Positions 1 to 11,004 of a stretch of DNA of 33,635 nucleotides are shown here, piece by piece (the first letter of the stretch is position 1; each line of letters starts with the position of its first letter). The position numbers and the translations under genes were made by a program. The notes beneath the pieces are model-generated. The model searched no databases, had not been told where the DNA came from, and worked only from the letters and a program-made list of their open reading frames with translations. The stretch spans positions 1 through 33,635 of the forward strand of contig CALPOM020000010.1 of assembly GCA_943325205.2 (NCBI GenBank), given 5' to 3'. This stretch comes from Thermoflexus hugenholtzii JAD2. GTDB lineage: Bacteria > Pseudomonadota > Gammaproteobacteria > Burkholderiales > Burkholderiaceae.

Positions 1-63
1 AACGGGTATGGAGTAATCATCTAATAGCCTTTCAATTGAAATCCATCTTGGCTCTTTGCTCAT
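1..63 (-). CDS. Partial CDS (5' end only, runs off the window): AlpA/excisionase-like helix-turn-helix protein
   Basis: Reverse-strand ATG at 63-61 opens a frame to the window edge, MSKEPRWISIERLLDDYSIPV..., resembling the start of MerR/AlpA-type excisionase DNA-binding proteins. It lies directly downstream of and co-oriented with an integrase gene. Confidence 0.5.
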   Translation of the reverse strand, partial: MSKEPRWISIERLLDDYSIPV

Positions 64-97
64 AATTTAATTTTTGAATAGTTAATGAATTAATACT

Positions 98-1084
98 TTA
101 ACCTAATTTTTCAGCTAACAATTCAGGATTTGGATGATAGTACCGCTTCAACATCGCCAAACTTTTATGACCAGACACTGCTGAAAGTTCAATTAGATTT
201 GGTAACTTCTCCGCCATTCGTGTAATTGCCATATGTCGTAAATCATGGAAATGAAAGTCCTCTAATTTAGCCTTCGTTCTTGCACGGTGAAAGCTTGCTG
301 ATAGAGTAGGGCCCTCAATAGGATAAACATACCCGCTCATACTGCGTGGCAACTGCTGAAGTAATTCAATCGCTTTGCTTGAGAAAGGCACAGTTCGTGG
401 CATCCCATTTTTAGTCATTGGTATAAATGCAGTTCGTTTTTCAAAGTTAATATCTGACCATCGTAAACCAAGGATTTCTCCTCGCCTCATAGCTGTAGCT
501 AAGGCAAATTGCACCAAAGGATACACCCATATATTCCCGTTCTTAACCCTCGGCTTACACGCCTCTAATAGGCGGTTCAGTTCAGCCTCGTTGAGTATGC
601 GATTTCTACCTGCTGGAGTTGATGGTTTTTTGACGAGTGGGACAGGATTCGTCATATTGATTCCCCACTCACGTCTTGCCTGATTAATGATGCTTGAGAT
701 AAAGGCTAGTTCTCGTATCACGGCACCGTTAGAAACAATTTTAAGCCGTTCATCACGGTATTTGCCCACCTGTGTAGGGGTAAGGGCGGACATACTTAAT
801 TGTGCAATCCAATGCCTTGCCAAAGCTTTTAGTCGGTATTGATTAACATTGTGATGTTTTAATGTTGGCAATACCTCATCTAGGTAGCGAAAGATAACGT
901 CTTTAAATGGAGTACGTTCTGCGAGATTTGTATTTGTGTATGCGCCCTTATCTATATCGGTCTCTAGACTCCTTGCCCAGCGCTCTGCATCTTGTTTAGT
1001 ATGAAAAGACTTACTGATGGGCTTTTGCCCTTTACGTTGGACACGGCCTTGCCATTTGCCGTGCCTATTTCTAAATGTCGCCAT
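98..1084 (-). CDS. Tyrosine recombinase / site-specific integrase of an integrated element
   Basis: 328 aa; C-terminal catalytic motifs ALATAMRRGEILGLRW, HFHDLRHMAITRMAE and SGHKSLAMLKRYYHP (R..HxxR..H..Y); N-terminal AP2-like arm-binding region. Confidence 0.95.
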   Translation of the reverse strand: MATFRNRHGKWQGRVQRKGQKPISKSFHTKQDAERWARSLETDIDKGAYTNTNLAERTPFKDVIFRYLDEVLPTLKHHNVNQYRLKALARHWIAQLSMSALTPTQVGKYRDERLKIVSNGAVIRELAFISSIINQARREWGINMTNPVPLVKKPSTPAGRNRILNEAELNRLLEACKPRVKNGNIWVYPLVQFALATAMRRGEILGLRWSDINFEKRTAFIPMTKNGMPRTVPFSSKAIELLQQLPRSMSGYVYPIEGPTLSASFHRARTKAKLEDFHFHDLRHMAITRMAEKLPNLIELSAVSGHKSLAMLKRYYHPNPELLAEKLG

Positions 1085-1088
1085 GTTC

Positions 1089-1106
1089 TATCCTTCAATA
1101 AGGACA
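1089..1106 (-). promoter_or_regulatory. Hairpin sequestering the integrase Shine-Dalgarno
   Basis: On the minus strand UGUCCUU-AUUG-AAGGAUA forms a 7-bp stem (one G.U). AAGGA in the 3' arm is the SD, 6 nt upstream of the integrase ATG. Confidence 0.4.
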
Positions 1107-1138
1107 GATTTAGGCCTTTCACATTCTTTTCTGCTTGA

Positions 1139-1158
1139 AAGCCCTATATCTAGGGCTT
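1139..1158 (-). terminator. Perfect palindrome/hairpin downstream of pntB, probable weak terminator
   Basis: aagcccta-tatc-tagggctt: 8-bp perfect stem, 4-nt loop, 8 bp after the pntB stop; only a short T run follows. Confidence 0.45.
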
Positions 1159-1166
1159 AGCCAATA

Positions 1167-2600
1167 CTACTCCACTGCCTTGACCATATCCTCAATCACT
1201 TTCTTTGCATCACCAAAGACCATCATCGTTTTATCCATATAGAAGAGGTCATTATCTAGGCCAGCATAACCAGAGGCCATAGAACGTTTATTGACAATCA
1301 CGGTTTTAGCTTTATATGCTTCCAAAATAGGCATACCAAAGATTGGGCTGCCAGGCGTTCTTGCCGCAGGATTTACCACGTCATTAGCGCCTAGAATTAA
1401 GACCACATCAGCTTGAGCAAACTCACCGTTAATATCTTCCATTTCAAAAACCTGATCATAAGGCACTTCGGCCTCTGCTAGAAGAACGTTCATATGGCCT
1501 GGCATTCTTCCCGCAACTGGATGAATCGCATATTTCACAATAACACCTTTATGAATGAGTTTTTCAGTTAATTCTTTTAAAGCATGTTGGGCTCTAGCGA
1601 CTGCTAAGCCGTAGCCAGGAATAATAATCAGTGTTTCGGCATTCCCCATTAAAAAGGCTGCATCATCAGATGAGCCACTCTTGACTGGCCGTTGCGCTTG
1701 GGATCCTGCTCCCTGGTCAGTTACCGCGTCACCCCCAAAGCCACCGAGAATGACATTAAAAAATGAGCGATTCATCGCCTTACACATGATGTAAGAAAGG
1801 ATCGCTCCGGAAGACCCAACGAGTGAGCCGGCTACGATCAACATCGAGTTATTCAGTGAGAACCCAATACCAGCAGCCGCCCAGCCCGAATAGGAGTTGA
1901 GCATAGAAACAACTACTGGCATATCTGCACCACCGATTGGAATGATGATGAGAACACCAAGAACAAAGGCAATGGCTAGCATGATTAAAAAGGGTGTCCA
2001 AGCAGCGCTTGCTCCGGAGTCAAAGGCAAATATAATTCCACAGCCAATCATGACCAGAGCCAAAATCAAATTCAGGGGATGCTGACCAGAAAACGTGACA
2101 GGAGCTCCTTGGAAAAGCCGGAATTTATACTTACCCGAGAGCTTGCCAAAGGCAATGACAGAACCTGAGAAGGTAATTGCACCAATAAATGTACCAATGA
2201 ATAACTCAATACGATTCCCAATCGGCAGTGGAACTGGAATATTGAATGCTTCTGGTTCAGAGACGGCGGCAATTGCAATACATACTGCAGCAAGGCCGAT
2301 CATGCTATGCATAAATGCTACAAGCTCAGGCATCTTCGTCATTTCTACACGCTTAGCCATCACTGCGCCGATACCGCCACCTACAACTAGGCCGCCTAAA
2401 ACATACATTAAGCCACTAGTTAGAGAGGTGTTCGCTAGTTTACTGATGAGTCCGACCGTGGTTAAAACTGCAATTGCCATACCGATCATCCCAAATAAAT
2501 TACCTCGAATCGAAGTAGTCGGATGCGATAAGCCTTTAAGTGCCTGAATAAAACAAATCGAGGCGACTAGATATAAAAGAGTAATCAAATCCATACTCAT
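1167..2600 (-). CDS. pntB: NAD(P) transhydrogenase subunit beta
   Basis: 477 aa; membrane-spanning N-terminus and NADP-binding domain III ([65 protein letters not shown]). Confidence 0.97.
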   Translation of the reverse strand: MSMDLITLLYLVASICFIQALKGLSHPTTSIRGNLFGMIGMAIAVLTTVGLISKLANTSLTSGLMYVLGGLVVGGGIGAVMAKRVEMTKMPELVAFMHSMIGLAAVCIAIAAVSEPEAFNIPVPLPIGNRIELFIGTFIGAITFSGSVIAFGKLSGKYKFRLFQGAPVTFSGQHPLNLILALVMIGCGIIFAFDSGASAAWTPFLIMLAIAFVLGVLIIIPIGGADMPVVVSMLNSYSGWAAAGIGFSLNNSMLIVAGSLVGSSGAILSYIMCKAMNRSFFNVILGGFGGDAVTDQGAGSQAQRPVKSGSSDDAAFLMGNAETLIIIPGYGLAVARAQHALKELTEKLIHKGVIVKYAIHPVAGRMPGHMNVLLAEAEVPYDQVFEMEDINGEFAQADVVLILGANDVVNPAARTPGSPIFGMPILEAYKAKTVIVNKRSMASGYAGLDNDLFYMDKTMMVFGDAKKVIEDMVKAVE

Positions 2601-2911
2601 GCTGATTCTCCCTTAGTTACTTTTTTTTCTTTTTTCTTAAACATTTCCAGCATACGTTTCGTTACTAAGAAGCCACCAAATATATTTACTGCTGCCAAAG
2701 CCACAGCCAGAGTGCCCATTACTTTGCCAACTGGGCCGACTGTTAAAGCTGCTGCAAGCATCGCGCCCACCACAATAATTGCAGAGATTGCATTAGTAAC
2801 CGCCATTAATGGCGTATGCAGTGCTGGGGTGACTGTCCAAACAACGTGATAGCCTACATAGATGGCTAGGACAAAGATAATGAGGTTATAAACTCCGGAG
2901 CTAATTTCCAT
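2597..2911 (-). CDS. pntAB: NAD(P) transhydrogenase subunit alpha part 2 (membrane domain)
   Basis: 104 aa hydrophobic protein between pntB and the alpha-1 subunit; [19 protein letters not shown] and [19 protein letters not shown] motifs; overlaps the pntB start by 4 bp. Confidence 0.95.
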   Translation of the reverse strand: MEISSGVYNLIIFVLAIYVGYHVVWTVTPALHTPLMAVTNAISAIIVVGAMLAAALTVGPVGKVMGTLAVALAAVNIFGGFLVTKRMLEMFKKKEKKVTKGESA

Positions 2912-2922
2912 AATGATCCTAA

Positions 2923-4068
2923 TTAATTGTTAATTCGAATGACTTGGCCGTTTTGGCACATTAAGCATGCTGTGACAATATCATCATCACTTGGGATGGC
3001 TAAGGTGGCCTCTTTTGTTACGATTAATTTCAAGAAATCCAGAACATTTCTAGCGTATAGTGCAGACGCGTCGGCAGCAACTTCTGCTGGCAGATTGCTC
3101 AGACCAATTAGAGTAACGCCATGTTTAATGACAATTTGATCAGCTTCAGTTAAAGGACAGTTTCCAGAACCATTTTCACCTTTTCCAGCTGCCAGGTCGA
3201 CAATGACTGAACCTGGTTTCATGGCTTGCACCGTTTCTGCGGCTAAAAGCATGGGAGCTTTTCTGCCGGGGATAAGGGCAGTTGTAATAACAATATCTGC
3301 TTGTTTTGCCCGTTCAGCCACCAAAATCGCTTGTCTTTGCATCCAGGACGCTGGCATTGGGCGGGCATAACCGCCAACACCTTTTGCAATTTCTTTTTCC
3401 TCTTCTGTTTCAAAAGGCACATCCACAAACTTGGCCCCAAGCGATTCAATTTGTTCTTTTGCGGCGGGCCTCACATCAGAGGCTTCAATTACAGCCCCTA
3501 AGCGCTTCGCTGTAGCAATCGCTTGTAACCCAGCAACCCCAGCACCTAAAATTAAAACCCGAGCTGCTTTTACAGTACCGGCAGCGGTCATGAGCATGGG
3601 CATAAATCGCTGATAGGTATTAGCAGCGAGCATAACGGCTTTATAACCAGCGATATTAGCTTGTGAGGAGAGCACATCCATGCTCTGAGCCCGCGTTGTT
3701 CGAGGCGCTGCTTCAAGTGCAAAGGCGGTAATTTGTTTTCCTGCCATAGCGTTAATAGTTGCCGAATCGAATGGATCAAGCATACCGATGAGAACTGTTC
3801 CTGGTCGCATTTGGTTTAATTCATCATCTGACGGAGCGCGAACCTTCAAGACGATGTCACAGTTAAATACCTCAGTAGCAGAGCCAATAGTGGCTCCAGC
3901 GGCAGTAAATGCCTCATCAATAATGCTGGCCTTAACCCCCGCATGGCTTTGGATGATCAAGCTATGACCGGCCGTGATGAGCTTTTTGACAGTCTCAGGA
4001 GTCGCTGCTACACGAGACTCTCCGGATTTGGTTTCGAGTGGAATACCAATACGCATGCTTTTCCCCAC
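2923..4068 (-). CDS. pntAA: NAD(P) transhydrogenase subunit alpha part 1
   Basis: 381 aa; [46 protein letters not shown], alanine dehydrogenase/PNT family. Confidence 0.96.
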   Translation of the reverse strand: MGKSMRIGIPLETKSGESRVAATPETVKKLITAGHSLIIQSHAGVKASIIDEAFTAAGATIGSATEVFNCDIVLKVRAPSDDELNQMRPGTVLIGMLDPFDSATINAMAGKQITAFALEAAPRTTRAQSMDVLSSQANIAGYKAVMLAANTYQRFMPMLMTAAGTVKAARVLILGAGVAGLQAIATAKRLGAVIEASDVRPAAKEQIESLGAKFVDVPFETEEEKEIAKGVGGYARPMPASWMQRQAILVAERAKQADIVITTALIPGRKAPMLLAAETVQAMKPGSVIVDLAAGKGENGSGNCPLTEADQIVIKHGVTLIGLSNLPAEVAADASALYARNVLDFLKLIVTKEATLAIPSDDDIVTACLMCQNGQVIRINN

Positions 4069-4083
4069 AATTTTTAAATGTAA

Positions 4084-4105
4084 TTACCCTATATTTTATG
4101 GGTAA
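4084..4105. promoter_or_regulatory. Inverted repeat TTACCC-N10-GGGTAA in the pntAA/mnmA divergent intergenic region
   Basis: Direct reading of ttaccctatattttatgggtaa between divergent start codons. Confidence 0.3.
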
Positions 4106-4159
4106 ATTGATTTTAGTAATAAAAATGCCCTGTAAAACATTCAATCATACAATATTAGA

Positions 4160-5314
4160 ATGTTAAAAGATATCGCAAGCGCCCTAAGTCTTAATGAGCA
4201 TCAGTTGGTAAAGCCCCCACAAAGGGTTGTAATAGGGATGTCTGGCGGGGTTGACTCCTCTGTTGCCGCTTGGCTCTTAAAAGAGCAAGGCTTTGAGGTA
4301 GTTGGTCTTTTTATGAAAAACTGGGAAGATGATGACGATTCCGAGTATTGCTCCACTAGGCAGGATTGGATTGATGTAGTTGCCGTAGCAGATATTTTAG
4401 GTATTGAGGTAGAGATAGTCAATTTTGCTAAAGAGTATAAAGATCGTGTGTTTGAGGATTTTTTAAGAGAGTACTCTGCCGGGCGCACACCCAATCCAGA
4501 TGTTCTATGTAATGCTGAGATTAAGTTTAAGGCTTTTTTAGACCATGCAATGCGTTTGGGTGCGAGTGCAATTGCAACTGGGCACTATGCACGCGTTCAA
4601 CATGGGGTTAGTGGCTACGAGTTATTAAAGGCGACTGATTTAACCAAAGATCAAAGTTATTTTTTGCATCGTTTAAATCAAGAGCAATTGAGTCGGGTTC
4701 TTTTTCCTTTAGGCAATTTACCCAAAACCAAAGTCCGAGAGATTGCCGAAAATTTACATTTACCGAATGCTAAAAAGAAGGATTCAACGGGTATTTGTTT
4801 TATTGGTGAGAGACCTTTTAGGGAGTTTTTGCAAAAATATTTACCGAGCCAACCAGGCCCGATTAAGACCGCTAATGGTCAGGTGCTTGGACAGCATATT
4901 GGTCTAGCGTTTTACACGTTGGGGCAGCGCAAGGGGATCGGGATTGGGGGAAGACAGACCGGTTCTGGAGATCCTTGGTTTGTTGCAGCTAAAGATCTAG
5001 TCGCCAACAGCTTATTGGTAGTGCAGGGTCATGAGCATCCTCTTTTAGAGTCGGCAACTTTGCATGCACAGGATGCTAGTTGGGTTTCAGGAAAGTCACC
5101 AGTAGTGAGTGACCACTATTGCGCTAAGACCCGCTATCGTCAGGGTGACGCACTATGCTCTCTAAAATTCCCAGAAGACCCGTCAAATCAAAACAGTTTT
5201 GACCTGGTTTTTTCAAAGAAGCAGTGGGCGGTAACGCCTGGCCAGTCTGCTGTCTTATACGATGGGGATATCTGTTTGGGGGGCGGGATTATTTATTCGA
5301 GCGCGCATACTTAG
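4160..5314 (+). CDS. mnmA: tRNA-specific 2-thiouridylase MnmA
   Basis: 384 aa; PP-loop [48 protein letters not shown]. Confidence 0.97.
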   Translation: MLKDIASALSLNEHQLVKPPQRVVIGMSGGVDSSVAAWLLKEQGFEVVGLFMKNWEDDDDSEYCSTRQDWIDVVAVADILGIEVEIVNFAKEYKDRVFEDFLREYSAGRTPNPDVLCNAEIKFKAFLDHAMRLGASAIATGHYARVQHGVSGYELLKATDLTKDQSYFLHRLNQEQLSRVLFPLGNLPKTKVREIAENLHLPNAKKKDSTGICFIGERPFREFLQKYLPSQPGPIKTANGQVLGQHIGLAFYTLGQRKGIGIGGRQTGSGDPWFVAAKDLVANSLLVVQGHEHPLLESATLHAQDASWVSGKSPVVSDHYCAKTRYRQGDALCSLKFPEDPSNQNSFDLVFSKKQWAVTPGQSAVLYDGDICLGGGIIYSSAHT

Positions 5315-5318
5315 CGGT

Positions 5319-5360
5319 TTTCCGGTGGGTTTTGAGGATGCAACCTAGACCCACTGGAAA
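5319..5360. terminator. Bidirectional hairpin between convergent mnmA and GST genes
   Basis: tttccggtgggt (5319-5330) pairs with acccactggaaa (5349-5360): 12-bp stem with one G.U, 18-nt loop, between two convergent stop codons. Confidence 0.55.
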
Positions 5361-5365
5361 GTTGA

Positions 5366-5980
5366 TTAAGCTGGAAATGCGGTCTCGATAAAAGAAGACC
5401 TTGTTTGGAGTTTATTCACCAAATCAGCTAAATTCGGGTAGTCTTGGCCCCAAGTGATTTCTGGGAATCGAAACCTGAGGTACTCTAAAGCTGTACCGAC
5501 GGCAATATCTGACAGGCCGAAGTGATTATCAAAGCACCATGGATTTTTACCAAGGCCATCGGACATGGCTTGCAAGCCTGCAGAGACTTTTTGCATTTGT
5601 CGATCGACCCAAGCTTGACAAACTTGACCGTTACGTGGCGCCCAAGTTTTTTCAAGGCGCACCAAGATTGCCGCATCTAAAACTCCATCTGCAAGGGCCT
5701 CCCAAGTCTTGACAGCCGCTTTTTCTTTACCAGTAGAGGGAATTAATCGACCCACTGGACTCAGGGTATCGGCATATTCCACGATAACGCGCGAATCAAA
5801 CATAGCTCCGCCATCTTCCATAATCAGTGCGGGCACTTTACCGAGTGGGTTAACACCGGATAATTGGCTATCAGCAGACCACACGGGATCAATAATTAGC
5901 TCAACATCAATTTTCTTTTCTAAAAAAGCAATCCGAGCTTTACGAACATAGGGACTAGTAAGGGAACCAATTAATTTCAT
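5366..5980 (-). CDS. Glutathione S-transferase family protein
   Basis: 204 aa; thioredoxin-fold start MKLIGSLTSPYVRKARIAFLEKKI, NPLGKVPALIMEDG, C-terminal GLSDIAVGTALEYLRFR. Confidence 0.92.
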   Translation of the reverse strand: MKLIGSLTSPYVRKARIAFLEKKIDVELIIDPVWSADSQLSGVNPLGKVPALIMEDGGAMFDSRVIVEYADTLSPVGRLIPSTGKEKAAVKTWEALADGVLDAAILVRLEKTWAPRNGQVCQAWVDRQMQKVSAGLQAMSDGLGKNPWCFDNHFGLSDIAVGTALEYLRFRFPEITWGQDYPNLADLVNKLQTRSSFIETAFPA

Positions 5981-6049
5981 GAAGCAATCCTTGAATAAAT
6001 AGTGTGTTTGTATCGATTACGAATAAAATAGCAGAGTCTAAAACTATAA

Positions 6050-7450
<1,401 letters not shown>

Positions 7451-7483
7451 TCGGTCATATTGATTACTTGGCAAACGTAAATA

Positions 7484-8803
7484 ATGCCATACATGCAATC
7501 TTTACCACGGATGTTGATGATGATTATTTATCAGTGCGCGTGGCATCTGATTGCGCCTTTCGCCTTAATTCGGTTATGGTTAAAGGGTAGAAAAGAGCCA
7601 AACTACCGCCAAAACATCTCTGAGCGTTTTGGTTTTTATCCTAAAGTCATTGCATTCCAAGACCCTATTTGGTTGCACGCCGTATCTGTTGGAGAGACGC
7701 GCGCCGCGACTCCTTTTATTCTAAAGTTATTAGAACAAGGTCAGAGAGTTTTATTGACGCACATGACACCGACTGGTCGAAAACTCGGAAGTGAAATCTT
7801 TCAAGATGCAATTGCCGCAAAGCAACTCATGCAGGTTTATTTACCTTATGATTTTTGTTGGCCGGTTGGTCGATTCTATCGATATTTTAGGCCGCGACTT
7901 GGCTTATTGATGGAAACAGAGGTTTGGCCCTATTTGATTTTATTCGCTAAACAAAAAAATATGCCGATTTATTTAATCAACGGACGACTCTCCGAGCGAA
8001 GTGCGCGTCGATTTGCGCACTTGGAAGGATTCAGTCGAGAGGTATTTCAATCTTTTACTGAAATCTTGGCACAAACCCCAGGGGATGCGAAAAGATATCA
8101 AGCCTTTACAAAAAAACCAGTTCGAATTACTGGTAACTTGAAGTTTGATGTGCATTTAGACAGGTATTTAGTGCAATTAGGTGCTGTCTGGAAAAAGAGC
8201 CACTGGCCAAACCGCGTAACTATTTGTGCTGCTAGCACCAGAGATGGTGAGGAAAGTCTGATTTTAAAAGCTTGGCAACAAGTAGATAAAACTCAAAATC
8301 CCTTATTAATGATTGTTCCAAGGCATATGCATCGTCTTGATGAGGTCGTTGCAAGTTTGCAATCCCAGCAGTTGCGCTATGAACTACGCACACAACTTCA
8401 TCGGGCTAAACTCATCGATGTGGATGTGCTCATTGGTGACACAATGGGCGAGATGGCTGCTTATTTAGAATCTAGTGATGTGGTGGTTATGGGCGGAACG
8501 CTGCAAGGTACTGGAGGTCAAAACTTAATAGAGCCATGCTCCTTAGGTAAGCCAGTAATACTAGGACCATCCACATACAATTTTGCCCAAGTAAGTCATG
8601 ACGCTTTGCAACTTGGAGCTGCGCTTAGTTTAGGATTAGATCCAGATGTAGCTGAAAATATATTGACAGATCAATTAGCGCAATATTTAAATCAACTCAT
8701 TTCAGAGCCTGAAAAAAGGTTGAGTATGTCTATTCAAGGGCTTCAGTTTTCTAAAGATCATCAAGGTGCGACTCGGCAAACTTTAGAAATTTTAGGCCTC
8801 TAA
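7484..8803 (+). CDS. waaA: 3-deoxy-D-manno-octulosonic acid (Kdo) transferase
   Basis: 439 aa; GRKEPNYRQNISERFGFYP, HAVSVGETRAATPFI, LLMETEVWPYLI, GGTLQGTGGQNLIEP. Start could alternatively be the ATG at 7493. Confidence 0.95.
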   Translation: MPYMQSLPRMLMMIIYQCAWHLIAPFALIRLWLKGRKEPNYRQNISERFGFYPKVIAFQDPIWLHAVSVGETRAATPFILKLLEQGQRVLLTHMTPTGRKLGSEIFQDAIAAKQLMQVYLPYDFCWPVGRFYRYFRPRLGLLMETEVWPYLILFAKQKNMPIYLINGRLSERSARRFAHLEGFSREVFQSFTEILAQTPGDAKRYQAFTKKPVRITGNLKFDVHLDRYLVQLGAVWKKSHWPNRVTICAASTRDGEESLILKAWQQVDKTQNPLLMIVPRHMHRLDEVVASLQSQQLRYELRTQLHRAKLIDVDVLIGDTMGEMAAYLESSDVVVMGGTLQGTGGQNLIEPCSLGKPVILGPSTYNFAQVSHDALQLGAALSLGLDPDVAENILTDQLAQYLNQLISEPEKRLSMSIQGLQFSKDHQGATRQTLEILGL

Positions 8804-9672
8804 AAAAAAGTGCGTATTTCATTTGCTAGGATATCCGGAATTTCCTCGGGGATATAGTGTCCAGATGGGAGGTGGTGACCGGTAACCTCTTGAAAAACTT
8901 CTTGCCAGTCACTAATTGGATTAAAGCAGCGATGTACGACGCCCTTTTCTCCCCAAAGTGCACAAATGGGCATTACTAATTTTTTGCCAAGGTCTCGAAA
9001 CTCTTGATCATGGATCAAATCAATCGTGCTAGCTGCTCTGTAATCCTCGCACATAGCATGCAAGCATGCTGGGTCTTTCATCCAGTAGACATATTCTTTA
9101 AAAGCTTCTGGACTAAAGGGATTTTGAATACCCGCTTTTGCCCCCATCATTTTGGGCAATAAAAAGTCGACCTGATTGCCAATTAATGTCTCTGGTATGG
9201 GTGTCGGTTGTATTAAAAAAAACCAGTGCCAATAGGCCGTGGCAAACTGCTGAGTTGTGTTTGCATACATTTTCCAGGTAGGGGAGATATCTAGTACCAT
9301 TATTTTTCGAATGGCACTGGGATAATCGGTAGCGAGGCGGTGAGCGACTCTACCGCCTCGGTCGTGGCCTACTAGATCGAAAGTGCGATGACCTAGCGAG
9401 TGCATTAATTCAAGCATATCGCGGGCCATTTCGCGTTTGGAGTAATTCGCATGATCGGGCAGGCCTGGTGGTTTGGAAGAGAAGCCATAACCGCGTAAAT
9501 CGGGGGTAATACAAGTAAATTGACTTTTAAGTAATTGCACAATTGGCTCCCAGATTTTTTTGGTTTGGGGAAAGCCATGTAAGAGAAGCAGTGGCGGGCC
9601 AACACCTTCTTGAAGGTAGGCTATTTCAATTGGTCCATGAGTTGCATGATATTTAAAAATGGCATGGTGCAT
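8800..9672 (-). CDS. Alpha/beta hydrolase, haloacetate/fluoroacetate dehalogenase-like
   Basis: 290 aa; HGFPQTKKIW, DLRGYG, nucleophile motif GHDRGGRVAHR, YWHWFFLIQP, CEDYRAASTID, C-terminal SGHYIPEE. Confidence 0.85.
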   Translation of the reverse strand: MHHAIFKYHATHGPIEIAYLQEGVGPPLLLLHGFPQTKKIWEPIVQLLKSQFTCITPDLRGYGFSSKPPGLPDHANYSKREMARDMLELMHSLGHRTFDLVGHDRGGRVAHRLATDYPSAIRKIMVLDISPTWKMYANTTQQFATAYWHWFFLIQPTPIPETLIGNQVDFLLPKMMGAKAGIQNPFSPEAFKEYVYWMKDPACLHAMCEDYRAASTIDLIHDQEFRDLGKKLVMPICALWGEKGVVHRCFNPISDWQEVFQEVTGHHLPSGHYIPEEIPDILANEIRTFF

Positions 9673-9742
9673 GATGGGATACTTTCAGTAAAATAGACTA
9701 GGCAATTTTTTTACAAAATGTTTTCGAAAAAGTAGGTACCGC

Positions 9743-10027
9743 TTGATGTCTGATAACTTGATGCACGAAACCGCGCTTTTATCCCCAAGTGATTTATCAC
9801 GCGTCATTGAAATGGCCTGGGAGGATCGTACGCCATTTGAAGCCATTTCTCAACAGTATGGATTGTCAGAAGCAAACGTGATTGCGTTGATGCGGAAAAA
9901 TCTACAAGAAAGCTCATTCAAAATGTGGCGTAAACGAGTAACTGGCCGAGTGACAAAACACCGTCAATTAAGAGATCCAGCAATTAATCGTGCTTACTGT
10001 TCTAGCCAATACAAATTCAAGTCTTAA
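9743..10027 (+). CDS. TIGR03643/DUF2805 family small conserved protein of unknown function
   Basis: 94 aa; LSRVIEMAWEDRTPFEAISQQYGLSEANVIALMRKNLQESSFKMWRKRVTGRVTKH matches my recollection of this family; HTH-like. Confidence 0.8.
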   Translation: MMSDNLMHETALLSPSDLSRVIEMAWEDRTPFEAISQQYGLSEANVIALMRKNLQESSFKMWRKRVTGRVTKHRQLRDPAINRAYCSSQYKFKS

Positions 10028-11001
10028 ACTTTAGCTCCAAAATTAGGATCTTCATCACGGGATGAAGGATCTTCTTTTTTCGGCTCTACTTTGATTAAAT
10101 CCTCTCGTTTAACCCCAAGCCACATTGCTATAGCAGCAGCCACGAAAACTGAAGAGTAAATTCCAAATAAAATACCAATAGTTAGGGCAATGGCGAAATA
10201 ATGGAGTGAAGCGCCACCAAAGATAAGCATCGCAAGGACCATCATTTCGGTACTACCGTGCGTAATAATTGTTCGGCTGATCGTACCGGTAATGGCACTA
10301 TCAATAATATCAGGGGTATCTAATTTTCTATACCTCCGAAAGTTCTCTCGGATTCGATCAAAAATAACGACTGACTCATTGACCGAGTAGCCCAAGACGG
10401 CCAGGACTGCAGCTAACACTGAGAGAGAGAACTCCCATTCAAAAAAGGCAAAAAACCCCAGAATAATAATTACGTCATGTAAATTGGCAATAATCCCTGC
10501 GAGCGCAAATTTCCATTCAAACCGCATGGAAAGATAGATCATAATTCCAATAATTACAAAAATGAGTGCTTTAATGCCGCCATAAAGAAGTTCTTCACCA
10601 ACTTGGGGCCCCACAAATTCAACGCGCTGCAAGCTTGCACTGGGATCAAGTTTAGACAATTCTTGCATGAGTGACTGGCTCTGCTGTGCCGAACTCATCA
10701 AGGAGCCATCAGGATTTTTAATCAGTGGTAGTCGAACCATGACATCTTTTGAACTGCCAAAATTTTGCACATTGACATCGGTATAGCCTAGTTTAGAAAT
10801 GGCACTTCGAATTGGTTCTAATTCAGTTGTTTGGGAATATTTCACTTCGAGAACCGTGCCGCCAGTAAATTCAATAGAAAGATGTAGTCCCTTATAAGCA
10901 AGAAAAAAGACTGCCGCTAAAAAAGTAATTAGAGAAATCGCATTCAATACGAGTGCATAGCGCATGAAGGGAATATCTTGACGAATTCGGAAAAATTCCA
11001 T
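10024..11001 (-). CDS. secF: Protein translocase subunit SecF
   Basis: 325 aa; LHLSIEFTGGTVLEVKY, VGPQVGEEL, LGYSVNESVVIFDRIRENFR. Confidence 0.97.
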   Translation of the reverse strand: MEFFRIRQDIPFMRYALVLNAISLITFLAAVFFLAYKGLHLSIEFTGGTVLEVKYSQTTELEPIRSAISKLGYTDVNVQNFGSSKDVMVRLPLIKNPDGSLMSSAQQSQSLMQELSKLDPSASLQRVEFVGPQVGEELLYGGIKALIFVIIGIMIYLSMRFEWKFALAGIIANLHDVIIILGFFAFFEWEFSLSVLAAVLAVLGYSVNESVVIFDRIRENFRRYRKLDTPDIIDSAITGTISRTIITHGSTEMMVLAMLIFGGASLHYFAIALTIGILFGIYSSVFVAAAIAMWLGVKREDLIKVEPKKEDPSSRDEDPNFGAKV

Positions 11002-11004
11002 GTT

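Noticed and set aside
375-683. Plus-strand ORF (102 aa) inside the integrase gene
   Set aside because: Antisense to a strong tyrosine recombinase CDS; no recognisable domain. The same applies to the other antisense/overlapping track ORFs within pntB, pntAA, recG, glcD, secD, tldD and yhdP.
4069-4159. Possible NAD- or other riboswitch upstream of pntAA
   Set aside because: The region is short and AU-rich with only one small dyad; no known riboswitch core could be recognised.
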